A stretch of DNA of 64,000 bases from positions 1 through 64,000 of the forward strand of contig NZ_VWWJ01000010.1 of assembly GCF_011753055.1 (NCBI RefSeq). Direction: 5' to 3'. The translations under genes and the position numbers were made by a program. The notes under the pieces are model-generated. The model was not told the origin of the DNA. It did not search any database and saw only the letters and a program-made list of their open reading frames with translations. Shown in pieces: positions 25,143-33,304 of the stretch. Source of the DNA: Burkholderia sp. Ax-1719. Its GTDB lineage: Bacteria; Pseudomonadota; Gammaproteobacteria; Burkholderiales; Burkholderiaceae. Within the stretch, counting starts at the first letter, position 1. Each line of letters begins with the position of its first letter.

Positions 25143-26468
25143 ATGCAGCGAGTCACTGCCTTCTTCACCGAGCTGATGCGCCGGTATCTACCCGATCCCT
25201 TCGTCTTCGCAATCGGCCTCACCCTGCTCACGATGGCGCTTGCCGTCATCGTGCAAGGCCAGGCCGTCACGGCGCTCACCACCAGTTGGGGCAAGGGCTT
25301 CTGGGCGCTGCTCGCGTTCACCACGCAGATGGCCGTGATTCTTGCGATGGGCTATGTGCTCGCCACCGCGCCGCTCACCGACCGCTTTCTCAACCGGCTC
25401 GTCTCGCACGTCGACTCGCCGCGCATGGCGATTATCGTCGCGACGCTGGTGGGCGGTGTCGGCAGCTATCTGAACTGGGGCTTCGGGCTGGTGGTGGGCG
25501 GCATCGTCGCGCGCAAACTGGCGCTGCGTGTGAAGGGCGTGCATTACCCGCTCATTATCGCGTCGGCGTATAGCGGCTTTACGCTCTACGGGCTTGGGCT
25601 TTCCGCCAGCATTCCGGTGTTGATCTCCACCAAGGGGCACCCGCTCGAAGCACAAATGGGCGTCATTCCGCTATCCGAAACAATTTTCTCGCCCACCATG
25701 CTCATTACGAGCCTGGTCACGATCATCACGCTGCCGCTGCTCAATGCGTGGCTGCATCCGAAAGCGGGCCAGCCCGTGAAGGAAATCGACCGTGCGCTCG
25801 AAGAAGCCCCGAAGGCCGCGCCCGCACTTGATATCGACGAAGGCAAGACGCTCGCCAATCGACTGAATAACAGCCGCGTGCTGAGCTATGTGATCGGCGC
25901 TATCGGCATGGGTTATGTGGCGCTGCATTTCGTGCAAGGCGGCTCGATCGACCTGAACCTCATCAACTTCTTTATTCTTTTCCTGGGCATCCTGCTGCTG
26001 GGCACGCCGATCCGCTATGTGGAGAAGCTCAATGAAGGCATCCGCACGATCAGCGGCATCATCCTTCAGTACCCGTTCTATGCAGGCATTATGGCGATCA
26101 TGGCGTCGTCGGGTCTGGTTAATACGTTTTCCGAAGCATTTGTCAAAGTGGCGACGCCGGCCACGCTGCCCTTCTGGGGTTTGATCAGCTCGTTCGTCAT
26201 CAACTTCTTCGCGCCCTCAGGCGGCGGTCACTGGGTCATTCAAGGGCCGTTCATGATCGAGGCGGCGAAGACGATTGGCGCGTCGGTTGGCCATACGTCC
26301 ACGGCCGTGATGCTGGGCAATGCATGGAACGATCTCGTGCAACCGTTCTGGATTCTGCCCGCGCTGGCGCTTTCCAAACTCAAACTCAAGGACATCATGG
26401 GCTATACGGTCATCATGATGTTCTGGATTGGGATCGTTTATTCGGTCGCGATTCTCGCCTGGGGTTGA
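25143..26468 (+). CDS. Short-chain fatty acid transporter, AtoE family
   Basis: Inner-membrane carrier of 441 residues with about ten to twelve hydrophobic helices. The family signature is plain: RYLPDPFVFAIGLTLLT at the N-terminus, GGVGSYLNWGFGLVVGGI, then FFAPSGGGHWVIQGPFM and NAWNDLVQPFWILPAL near the end. AtoE relatives take up short-chain fatty acids such as acetoacetate or butyrate. It starts at an ATG after a polar 73-base gap and is in line with the dehydrogenases, so it may bring in or export a short acid handled by the operon. A second carrier (the divergent MFS protein) could serve the same pathway. Confidence 0.88.
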   Translation: MQRVTAFFTELMRRYLPDPFVFAIGLTLLTMALAVIVQGQAVTALTTSWGKGFWALLAFTTQMAVILAMGYVLATAPLTDRFLNRLVSHVDSPRMAIIVATLVGGVGSYLNWGFGLVVGGIVARKLALRVKGVHYPLIIASAYSGFTLYGLGLSASIPVLISTKGHPLEAQMGVIPLSETIFSPTMLITSLVTIITLPLLNAWLHPKAGQPVKEIDRALEEAPKAAPALDIDEGKTLANRLNNSRVLSYVIGAIGMGYVALHFVQGGSIDLNLINFFILFLGILLLGTPIRYVEKLNEGIRTISGIILQYPFYAGIMAIMASSGLVNTFSEAFVKVATPATLPFWGLISSFVINFFAPSGGGHWVIQGPFMIEAAKTIGASVGHTSTAVMLGNAWNDLVQPFWILPALALSKLKLKDIMGYTVIMMFWIGIVYSVAILAWG

Positions 26469-26507
26469 TTCGCCCTTTTTCCGAAACGATATTCCTGGAG
26501 ATTCACC

Positions 26508-26792
26508 ATGCTGTATCTCGTGCACATGCAGGTGCAGATTCCGCACGGCACCGACGCCGCTTACGCCGACAAGCTCAAGGCCGAAGAAAAAGCCTTTTCC
26601 CAGCGCCTCCAGCACGAAGGCAAATGGCGTCATCTGTGGCGCGTAGCCGGCGAGTACGCGAATTACAGCGTATTCGACGTGGAATCGAATGACGAACTGC
26701 ACACGCTGCTTTCCGCGTTGCCGCTGTTTCCGTTCATGAAGATCAGCGTGACGCCGCTCGCGCAGCATCCTTCCGCGATTGCGCCAAACTGA
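26508..26792 (+). CDS. Muconolactone isomerase-like protein
   Basis: Protein of 94 residues of the muconolactone delta-isomerase family (typical length 92-96). In the beta-ketoadipate pathway that enzyme moves a double bond in a lactone ring. The N-terminus MLYLVHMQVQIP, the central KWRHLWRVAGEYANYSVFDV and the end LFPFMKISVTPLAQHPSAI follow the CatC pattern closely. Here no catB or catA gene is nearby, so a role on a different lactone is likely. The ATG follows CTGGAGATTCACC. It sits 39 bases after the AtoE gene and just before a YciI-like gene. Confidence 0.85.
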   Translation: MLYLVHMQVQIPHGTDAAYADKLKAEEKAFSQRLQHEGKWRHLWRVAGEYANYSVFDVESNDELHTLLSALPLFPFMKISVTPLAQHPSAIAPN

Positions 26793-26813
26793 GATCACGT
26801 CGCGGACCACGCC

Positions 26814-27110
26814 ATGCCCTTTCTGATCGAGACATTCGACAAGCCCGACCACGCGCATGTGCGCGCGCGTGAACGCGATGTGCATCTGGATTTTCTCGCG
26901 CAGCATAAAACCCTGCTGCTTGCCTGCGGCGCCAAGCTCAACGACGATGGATCGAGCGCGGGCGGCGGCATCTATATCGTCGATGTCGAGACACGCGAGG
27001 AAGCCGAAGCGTTCATCGCGCAGGACCCGTTCTCGCGGGTTGATCTGTTCGAGCGTGTGAGCATCGTCCGCTGGCGCAAGGCGTACGTGGACGGTGTCTG
27101 TCATCTCTAA
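26814..27110 (+). CDS. YciI-family protein
   Basis: Protein of 98 residues of the YCII family, a dimeric alpha+beta barrel fold with a conserved His/Asp pair. The pattern includes HLDFLAQHKTLLLACGAKL, GIYIVDVETREEAEAFIAQDPF and the terminal RKAYVDGV. YciI-like domains appear in chloromuconolactone dehalogenation and other small-molecule steps, often without a defined reaction. It closes the operon and is followed by a strong terminator. Placement beside the muconolactone isomerase-like gene suggests both act on the same lactone or dienol intermediate, which is inference. Confidence 0.83.
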   Translation: MPFLIETFDKPDHAHVRARERDVHLDFLAQHKTLLLACGAKLNDDGSSAGGGIYIVDVETREEAEAFIAQDPFSRVDLFERVSIVRWRKAYVDGVCHL

Positions 27111-27179
27111 CGTAAGCCGACGTTAGCTCTCCCCTCTATTGCTTCCCTCGGACGGCGCCGCCCTGTACGGCGCCGGTTT

Positions 27180-27218
27180 GGCCCGTCGTGCGCCCCTCCA
27201 GCGCGACGGGCCGTTTTT
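27180..27218 (+). terminator. Intrinsic terminator of the IclR-linked operon
   Basis: GGCCCGTCG pairs with CGACGGGCC, the stem can be extended inwards with a bulge, and TTTTT follows. It lies about 70 bases past the YciI stop. Confidence 0.85.
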
Positions 27219-27345
27219 CAGGGTTTGCGCGCGATCAAAGAATGTGCGACGCAACTTCTGCCAGCTTCGTGCGAATGCGTGAACACCGCTGTCGGCAGAA
27301 ATGCCATAGCAGAGCGCAGCATTGACTAGCCTAAAAATCCCACTT

Positions 27346-27363
27346 TATTGCCCTACGGCAATA
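27346..27363. promoter_or_regulatory. Perfect palindrome TATTGCC-N4-GGCAATA
   Basis: A 7-4-7 perfect palindrome 215 bases before the GH28 start and next to a possible -35/-10 pair. The spacing resembles Crp/Fnr-type half-sites (TTGCC-N4-GGCAA), though the bases differ. The binding protein is unknown. Confidence 0.45.
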
Positions 27364-27577
27364 TCCATTTGTCGATACTCGCCTTCATGCCGGCGCAGCG
27401 CTGACACACATCAAGATAGCCCAACATACTCACCAATCTGCGGCATGAATAACGCTTATTGGTTTTAGTTTTTATTCAGCCATCCTGAAAAAATGTCAGG
27501 GCATTTACCAGGTGTGATGCCGCTTCATCGGCTCACTACACTACGCGACGTTGTAAGACAACCTCGCGAGATCACAC

Positions 27578-29557
27578 ATGGCCTGCCACTCCGACACTTC
27601 CCCCACGCAAGGCGCGAAAGCGCTGCCCTTATTGATCTGCGCGATGAGCGCGACGCTCGCACTGGCGGCATGCGGCGGCTCGGGGGCGGCGGCGTCCGAT
27701 AACGGCAGTGTCAATAACACGGCTTCGGCGCCAATGGCCGCATCGGATAGCGCGAGCGCCGACAGCCCGACTGCCGCCAGCGATGCGCCCACCACGCCAG
27801 TCACCCCCGACGCTCCCGCCAGCGGCACCAGCGGCAACACCGCGCCCACGGCGCCTGGTTTCCAGGTCGGCACGACGACCGCAGACAGCGCATTGCCGCC
27901 CGAACCCACCCTGCCCGCCGCCAGCCAGATCTGCGCGACGCTCTCCGCCGGCCTCAGCGCGCTCCCCAACGGCCTGCTGCCCGATAGCGCCGACGCCACC
28001 AGCACCGCACCCGACACCGTGCGCATCCAGAACGCGCTCACGAGTTGCACGAACGCCGCGAGCACCGGCCTCGCCACCAACAAAGTTGTGCATCTGACGA
28101 CCGCCCCCGGCGGGGCAAACGCCTTCCTGTCCGGCCCGCTCAATCTGCCGGGCGGCGTCACGCTCTGGATCGATAGCGGCGTCACACTCTTCGCTTCGCG
28201 CGACCCGCGCCAGTATGACAAGACCAAAGGCACCGCGAGCTGCGGCCTGATCACGTCGAGCGACAACGGCTGCAACGCGCTCATCACGGCGGCCAAAACA
28301 AGCAACAGCGCCGTCATGGGCGATGGCGTGATTGACGGTCGCGGCGGCAGCCCGCTCCTCAGCAGCGTTCCTGGCGATCCGGCCTTGCTCAAGCGTCCTG
28401 ACGGCACAGCGATGAGCTGGTGGGATATCGGCTGGCAGGCCAACGTCGTGCAGAACGCCTCGCAGAACAACCCGCGCCTTATCCAGATCAACAATGGCCG
28501 CAATTTCACGCTCTATCGCATTACGCTGCAGAACGCGCCCAAATTCCATGTGGTGCCAAGCGGTATCGACGGCTTCGTCGCATGGGGCGTAAAAATCTTC
28601 ACGCCGACCGCCGCCTATGAAGCCATGACGAACTATCTGGGCGCGCCCTACAGCACGCTCAACGCGAAGAACACCGACGGCATCGACCCCGCCAGTTCCG
28701 GCCCGATCACCAGCAACCCGGGCAACCCCGGCAAGCTCACCGGCGATGCGAGCAATATCCTCATCGCCTACACGTCGATCCGTACCGGCGACGACAACAT
28801 CGCCATCAAGGGTGGTACAGCCGCCGTAAATGGCCGAACCTATAACGTTACGGTCGCGCACAGTCACTTCTATGAAGGCCACGGCATGTCGATCGGCAGC
28901 GAATCGGCGGGTTCGGATAACGGTACGGCTAACGCGGACGTTACCGCCGTAGACGGCATCTATCCGAGCGTGAGTAACGTGAACGTGTACGACCTGGTTA
29001 TGGACGGTGCGGACAACGGCCTGCGGATCAAGTCCGACTGGAGTCGCAGCGGGCTGATCGCCAATATCCGTTATCAGAACGTGTGCATTCGCACGGCTAC
29101 GCCCACGCCATCGCTCAGTCCGCAGGCGCTGATCTTCTCGCCGTACTACAGCCCGACGACCAGCGCGGGGCTTTACCCGAACTTCCGCAATATCAGTCTG
29201 GACGGCATCCGTATCGTCAACGCGTCGGGTTATACGTTTCAGGGCTTCAATACGGCGAGCCCGATCCTCACGGGCAAGGGCTGGTCGGCAGGCGCGGCGG
29301 GCCTGCCGAATCCGCCGGTCGTCAATCCGTTGCAGATCACGCTGAATAACGTAGTAGCGGATGTCGCGCCGCTCTCCGTGACTGCCGCCGATGCGCAGAT
29401 CGCCGTGGGTCCGGGTGGAACGACACTGCCGTTGCAAGGTCTCGACAGCAGCGTGGTGCTGACGCAGTCCTCTAACGGAGCGGCGAATCCGCCCGTGGAT
29501 TGCAGCCTGGCGTTCGTGCCGTTCCCGGGCAGTCTGGGGGCGCGGGCGGCGCGTTGA
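27578..29557 (+). CDS. GH28 polygalacturonase-type lipoprotein
   Basis: Predicted surface or periplasmic lipoprotein of 659 residues. The signal peptide ends at a lipobox LAAC near residue 31, and a Ser/Ala/Thr/Pro linker follows to about residue 95. The parallel beta-helix domain carries all four GH28 active-site motifs: NTDGID (about 365), GDDN (about 404), GHG (about 434) and RIK (about 483). These hold the three catalytic Asp residues, the His and the substrate-binding Arg-Lys. Family members hydrolyse polygalacturonan or rhamnogalacturonan in pectin. The length exceeds a minimal GH28 enzyme because of the linker and inserts. The ribosome site is weak (GAGATC). It is monocistronic. Pectin backbone action could release rhamnose for the pathway encoded earlier in the window. 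Confidence 0.87.
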   Translation: MACHSDTSPTQGAKALPLLICAMSATLALAACGGSGAAASDNGSVNNTASAPMAASDSASADSPTAASDAPTTPVTPDAPASGTSGNTAPTAPGFQVGTTTADSALPPEPTLPAASQICATLSAGLSALPNGLLPDSADATSTAPDTVRIQNALTSCTNAASTGLATNKVVHLTTAPGGANAFLSGPLNLPGGVTLWIDSGVTLFASRDPRQYDKTKGTASCGLITSSDNGCNALITAAKTSNSAVMGDGVIDGRGGSPLLSSVPGDPALLKRPDGTAMSWWDIGWQANVVQNASQNNPRLIQINNGRNFTLYRITLQNAPKFHVVPSGIDGFVAWGVKIFTPTAAYEAMTNYLGAPYSTLNAKNTDGIDPASSGPITSNPGNPGKLTGDASNILIAYTSIRTGDDNIAIKGGTAAVNGRTYNVTVAHSHFYEGHGMSIGSESAGSDNGTANADVTAVDGIYPSVSNVNVYDLVMDGADNGLRIKSDWSRSGLIANIRYQNVCIRTATPTPSLSPQALIFSPYYSPTTSAGLYPNFRNISLDGIRIVNASGYTFQGFNTASPILTGKGWSAGAAGLPNPPVVNPLQITLNNVVADVAPLSVTAADAQIAVGPGGTTLPLQGLDSSVVLTQSSNGAANPPVDCSLAFVPFPGSLGARAAR

Positions 29558-29670
29558 ACCAGACCGGCTTTCGCCCAGCCCAGGCACACCGCTTGCTCTC
29601 CCCTTACAGCAACCAATCAGCCCAGTCCCGGCGTGCGCTTGCGCCGCCCACACGCGAGGAGAAAACCGAA

Positions 29671-29847
29671 ATGCTGAAACTGGCTCTGTTCTTTGCTATC
29701 GTGGCCGTCATTGCGGCCCTGCTCGGCTTTACCGGCGTCGCCGCGGGTGCCGCCGCTATCGCCAAGATCCTGTTCTTTATCTTCCTCGTCCTGTGCATTG
29801 CCTTCCTGTTGCTGGGGGTGTTCGTCGCGAAGAAGATTGTCGATTAG
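29671..29847 (+). CDS. Small membrane protein, DUF1328 family
   Basis: Protein of 58 residues with two membrane helices (about 4-24 and 30-52) separated by GVAAGAAAIAK. This is the usual form of DUF1328/YtjA proteins, which are small inner-membrane proteins common in proteobacteria, often induced by envelope or other stress, with no known reaction. It begins at the ATG of MLKLALFF, preceded by GAGGAGAAAACC. The open frame runs far upstream but overlaps the end of the GH28 gene. No operon partner is evident. Confidence 0.85.
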   Translation: MLKLALFFAIVAVIAALLGFTGVAAGAAAIAKILFFIFLVLCIAFLLLGVFVAKKIVD

Positions 29848-30192
29848 CGGTGCGGGCCGGCGCTGCCACATTGGCAGTGCCGGCCCGGCCTGCGCAGTGC
29901 CCCTCAAAATAACTCTGCAATACAATGCTTTAGCTCCGCCGCGCAGCGTTCGCCAGCGCGCAAATCGCCTTTCTCCGCCCTTTCTGAAGACCGCCATTAA
30001 TGCGCGCTTAAATTTTTCATGTCAGAAACTTAAACCAAGTTTCATTTTGCAGGCCATTTTCGACATGTACCTGTAATTGCATTTCCTTAAATTCTCGGTT
30101 CCTGCTGCATCGCTGCGAACCTTGTGTATTGGACTCCTAACCACACGCTCGTCCAGACACAGGGTGACTTATCTTTCTACTACGGAATCGAC
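29848..30192. other. Intergenic region before the first porin
   Basis: A 345-base stretch without a gene. The last 190 bases are relatively A/T-rich and should contain the porin promoter and a long untranslated leader, but I see no box pair good enough to mark. I see no strong repeat in it. Confidence 0.4.
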
Positions 30193-31365
30193 ATGAAAAA
30201 AGCGTTGTTGAATACTCTCGCGCTCGCCACCCTGGCTGCGTCGTCGATGGCGCATGCGCAAAGCAGCGTCACCCTGTACGGCACCGTCGACGCGGGGCTC
30301 GACTACATCAGCAACCAGAAGTCGTCGTCGGGTCACGGCGCCACCTATGGCATGCAATCCGGCAACGTCAGCACGAGCCGTTGGGGCCTGCGCGGCGCCG
30401 AAGATCTCGGCGGCGGCCTGAAGGCGATTTTCGACCTTGAAAACGGCTTCTCGACCGTGACCGGCAAGGGTTCGAACGGCGGCTATATGTTCGGCCGGCA
30501 AGCGTGGGTGGGTCTGTCGAGCGACCAGTTCGGCACGGTCACGCTGGGCCGTCAGTATGACGCGCTGGTGGACATGATCGCGCCGATGTCGGCGACCGGC
30601 TCGGGCTTTGGCGGCAATATTGCCGATCACCCGTTCGACAACGACAACCTGAACAACGACGTTCGCATGAACAATGCGATCAAGTTCCGCAGCGCGATCT
30701 ATTCGGGCTTCCAGGCCGAAGCGGCCTACGCGTTCAGCAACGCGGGCGGCGAGTTCGCCCAGAACAGCGCCTACACGTTTGGCGCGTCGTGGAACGGCGG
30801 TCCGATCAACCTGGCCGTCGCGTACTTCCAGGGCAACCAGCCGGGCTCGACCACGAGCGGCGCGCTGTCCGCCGGCACCAACACCGACAACGATCCGATG
30901 TTCGTCGCCGCACGCACGCGCACGCTGGGCGCAGGCGGCAGCTACACGATCGGCGCGGCCAAGGTCGGTGTCGTGTTCACGCGCACGATGATCGCTTCGC
31001 CCACGGAAATCGCTCAAGGCGGCTCGCTCAATACGTTCGACGCGAACTACCTCACGTTCAACAACTACGAAGTGAACGGCCGTTACCAGCTCACGCCGCA
31101 ATTCAGCCTGGGCGGTTCGTACACGTACACCGACGGTTCGCTTAGCCGCACCGCTGGCAATGCGTCGCCGCACTGGAACCAGTTCATGCTGCAGGCTGAC
31201 TATGCGCTCTCGAAGCGCACCGACCTGTACCTCGAAGGCGTGTATCAGCGCGTTTCGGGCGCGAACGGCATCTCGGTGCTGGGCAATGCGTCGATCTACA
31301 ACCTCGCAGCTTCGTCGAGCAACACGCAGGCTGTGGTCGCAGCGGGTATGCGTCTGAAGTTCTGA
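30193..31365 (+). CDS. Outer-membrane porin, OmpC-like
   Basis: General diffusion porin of 390 residues of the Gram-negative porin_4 group. The signal peptide covers residues 1-21 with AHA cleavage, and the mature protein opens QSSVTLYGTVDAGLDY, the first strand of this family. Typical downstream segments are GLRGAEDLGGGLKAIFDLE, RQAWVGLSSDQFGTVTLGRQYD and the loop-3 region DHPFDNDNLNNDVRMNN. It ends with the required Phe (MRLKF). It forms trimeric 16-stranded barrels in the outer membrane. The start ATG was chosen by the signal peptide; the frame extends 23 codons upstream. It is monocistronic, with its own terminator. Confidence 0.93.
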   Translation: MKKALLNTLALATLAASSMAHAQSSVTLYGTVDAGLDYISNQKSSSGHGATYGMQSGNVSTSRWGLRGAEDLGGGLKAIFDLENGFSTVTGKGSNGGYMFGRQAWVGLSSDQFGTVTLGRQYDALVDMIAPMSATGSGFGGNIADHPFDNDNLNNDVRMNNAIKFRSAIYSGFQAEAAYAFSNAGGEFAQNSAYTFGASWNGGPINLAVAYFQGNQPGSTTSGALSAGTNTDNDPMFVAARTRTLGAGGSYTIGAAKVGVVFTRTMIASPTEIAQGGSLNTFDANYLTFNNYEVNGRYQLTPQFSLGGSYTYTDGSLSRTAGNASPHWNQFMLQADYALSKRTDLYLEGVYQRVSGANGISVLGNASIYNLAASSSNTQAVVAAGMRLKF

Positions 31366-31400
31366 TGATTCGGGCGCGAGCCTGAAATCAAGCGGTGAAT

Positions 31401-31446
31401 GCGGCGATGCGAACGGTCCAGCTGACCGATCCATCGCCGCTTTTTA
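31401..31446 (+). terminator. Intrinsic terminator after the first porin
   Basis: GCGGCGATG pairs with CATCGCCGC around a 22-base loop containing a smaller inner stem, followed by TTTTTATTT. It reaches the end of the convergent PPC-domain gene. Confidence 0.8.
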
Positions 31447-31842
31447 TTTGCCCTTGTGCACGACGAGTTCGGGATAGCCAGTCTGCGCGTCGTGCTCGCG
31501 CGAGAAACTAAAACCTGGCAGCAGCATGACCAGCACTTCCGCCGTGGTGCGCACGATGCAGCCATGCGCGACGTGGCCGCCAAACACACGCCCCTGCGCA
31601 TCGGACACGCTCATGTGCAGATGCACACCATCGGGCGCGAGCGAGCCCGCCAGCGTGAGAATTTCGTAATCGCCGCGCAGCGAAGTGGGATCGTCGATGC
31701 CCGCATAGCGCAATTCGACCGCACTCAGACTGCCGATCCCCTGCACCACATAGGCCGCGTTGACACGCTGCGCCGCAAGCAGACGGCCGAGCGCATCGCG
31801 CAGATCGTCTCCGGGCGACAATCTCAGAGGTAGCGCCTGCAT
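31444..31842 (-). CDS. PPC/DUF296-domain protein
   Basis: Protein of 132 residues consisting almost entirely of a PPC (plants and prokaryotes conserved, DUF296) domain. Visible features are the N-terminal LRLSPGDDLRDALG, the core GIGSLSAVELRYAG, then HLHMSVSDAQGRVFGGHV with conserved His residues, and the final AEVLVMLLPG. The fold forms trimers; plant versions join AT-hook proteins, whereas bacterial single-domain forms have no fixed function and some bind metal. The ATG follows AAGGAGCCGTTC. It is divergent from the pyruvyltransferase-like gene with 89 bases between them and convergent with the porin. Confidence 0.85.
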   Translation of the reverse strand: MQALPLRLSPGDDLRDALGRLLAAQRVNAAYVVQGIGSLSAVELRYAGIDDPTSLRGDYEILTLAGSLAPDGVHLHMSVSDAQGRVFGGHVAHGCIVRTTAEVLVMLLPGFSFSREHDAQTGYPELVVHKGK

Positions 31843-31931
31843 GAACGGCTCCTTAAGCACATTCGGGCTTATCAGATTACGGCGGCTGGCAGCGGCGTGC
31901 AATCAGAAGCGTAATATCGAAGACCTACCGC

Positions 31932-33134
31932 ATGTTTCAAGGCGCGTCCATGTCCTCCGCGGCACCCGTGGTCCTGTTCGGCGCATTCGATCGCCACAAT
32001 TTCGGCGATCTGCTGTTTCCCCACGTGCTCGCCCGCATGCTTGCGCCGCGCGAGGTGCTGTTTGCCGGGCTTGCGGCGCGCGATCTGCGCGCATTCGGCG
32101 GACATCGAATCACGCCAGTCGCCCAGATCGCCGCCAGCCATTCAAGCGTCGATCTCGTTCACGCAGGCGGCGAACTCCTGACCTGCGATGCGTGGGAAGC
32201 CGCCGTAATGCTCGCGCCGCCAGAACGCGTGCAAACGCTGATCGCTGAAGAGCATGCGTGGAAAGCCGATCCGCTCACGTGGTCGAAAGCTCATCTCGAC
32301 ATTGCAGCGCGTGCGCCCTATGTGCTCTCCAAAACCGCAATGCCGGCAAGACACACCGTCTTTCAAGCGATAGGCGGCGCAGGCCTCGACCGTCGTGATA
32401 AGGCCTTCCAGCTCGAAGTCATCGAAAAACTCAAGCAAGCCGACGAAGTCAGTGTCCGAGACACGCTCACGCAAACCCATCTGCGCGAACATGGCATCAA
32501 CGCGCAACTGATCCCCGACCCCGCGGTAATGGTCGCTGAGCTTTTCGGCAATCTCATCCACACTCGCACGACAACGCCCGCTCTACAGGCGATAGCGAAC
32601 GCATTCCCGCAAGGCTACGCAGCCATTCAATTCGATACGAGCTTCGGCGACGATGCCACGCTCGACATCATTGCGCGCGAACTCTCGCGTATTGGCAAGG
32701 AATATGATCTGGGCATCGTGCTGTTTCGCGCCGGCGCCGCGCCCTGGCACGACGACCTCACCATTTACGCGCGCCTGAAGCAACACCTGAGCGCGAATAC
32801 GGTTTTATTCGGATCACTGAATATCTGGGATATCTGCGCGTTGCTCGCATCGAGTCGCGTCTACTGCGGCAGCAGTTTGCACGGCAGAATCGTGGCGATG
32901 GCGTTCGCGCGGCCACGCGTCAGCATCATTCACAGAGAGGAAGCATTGCAGCCGCCCAAGCAGGCCGCGTATATAGCGACGTGGGAGCCGCAAGAAATCG
33001 CCGCGAAGGCGTATGTGGAAGATCTGGCCGCAGCAATCAGCAACGCATTGCATGCGGATACTGCATTACTGCATCAAACGGCGAACGATCTGGCACGCCG
33101 CTATCGTGCGGCCTTCGATACATCGCTGCGATAA
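31932..33134 (+). CDS. Polysaccharide pyruvyltransferase-family protein
   Basis: Cytoplasmic protein of 400 residues with a PS_pyruv_trans domain, a family that adds pyruvyl ketal groups to exopolysaccharides. Recognisable parts are the N-terminal GAFDRHNFGDLLFPHVLARM, the EVSVRDTLTQTHL segment, LIPDPAVM, and the C-terminal SSRVYCGSSLHGRIVAMAFARPRVSI, which carries the conserved Ser-Leu-His-Gly motif. Start is either ATG at 31932 or ATG at 31950; neither has a strong ribosome site. No other polysaccharide gene is adjacent, so the acceptor is unknown. It stands alone and ends near a porin gene on the other strand. Confidence 0.82.
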   Translation: MFQGASMSSAAPVVLFGAFDRHNFGDLLFPHVLARMLAPREVLFAGLAARDLRAFGGHRITPVAQIAASHSSVDLVHAGGELLTCDAWEAAVMLAPPERVQTLIAEEHAWKADPLTWSKAHLDIAARAPYVLSKTAMPARHTVFQAIGGAGLDRRDKAFQLEVIEKLKQADEVSVRDTLTQTHLREHGINAQLIPDPAVMVAELFGNLIHTRTTTPALQAIANAFPQGYAAIQFDTSFGDDATLDIIARELSRIGKEYDLGIVLFRAGAAPWHDDLTIYARLKQHLSANTVLFGSLNIWDICALLASSRVYCGSSLHGRIVAMAFARPRVSIIHREEALQPPKQAAYIATWEPQEIAAKAYVEDLAAAISNALHADTALLHQTANDLARRYRAAFDTSLR

Positions 33135-33162
33135 AAGCCGCTAAGACAAGGCCTCAAAACGC

Positions 33163-33218
33163 AGCTGGCCCGCCGGCGAAACATGCCTTGTGGGCACATT
33201 TCGCACGACGGGCCAGCT
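33163..33218. terminator. Long inverted repeat between convergent genes
   Basis: AGCTGGCCCG pairs with CGGGCCAGCT across a 36-base loop in the gap between the pyruvyltransferase-like gene and the second porin. A short TTT follows on + and GCGTTTTG on -, so it may act as a weak two-way terminator. Confidence 0.5.
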
Positions 33219-33304
33219 TTGACGCCTGCTTGCTGACGCGCGGACGAACCGGCCGATCCGCCGCGCGCGCCTGTCAGCTTGCGTATGAAGCAGTCAGGCT
33301 TCGA

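Larger units (their letters stand above)
27111..27577. other. Intergenic region upstream of the GH28 gene
   Basis: A 467-base gene-free stretch. Its left part holds the operon terminator. The right part contains TTGACT at 27322-27327 with a weak -10 region 17 bases later, and a perfect palindrome TATTGCC-CTAC-GGCAATA at 27346-27363 that overlaps where that promoter would start. I see no reading frame of interest. Confidence 0.45.

Noticed and set aside
27629..29653. A 674-codon open frame opposite the GH28 gene
   Set aside because: GC-rich codon shadow with an Arg/Ala/Gly-rich product; the GH28 active-site motifs fix the true strand.
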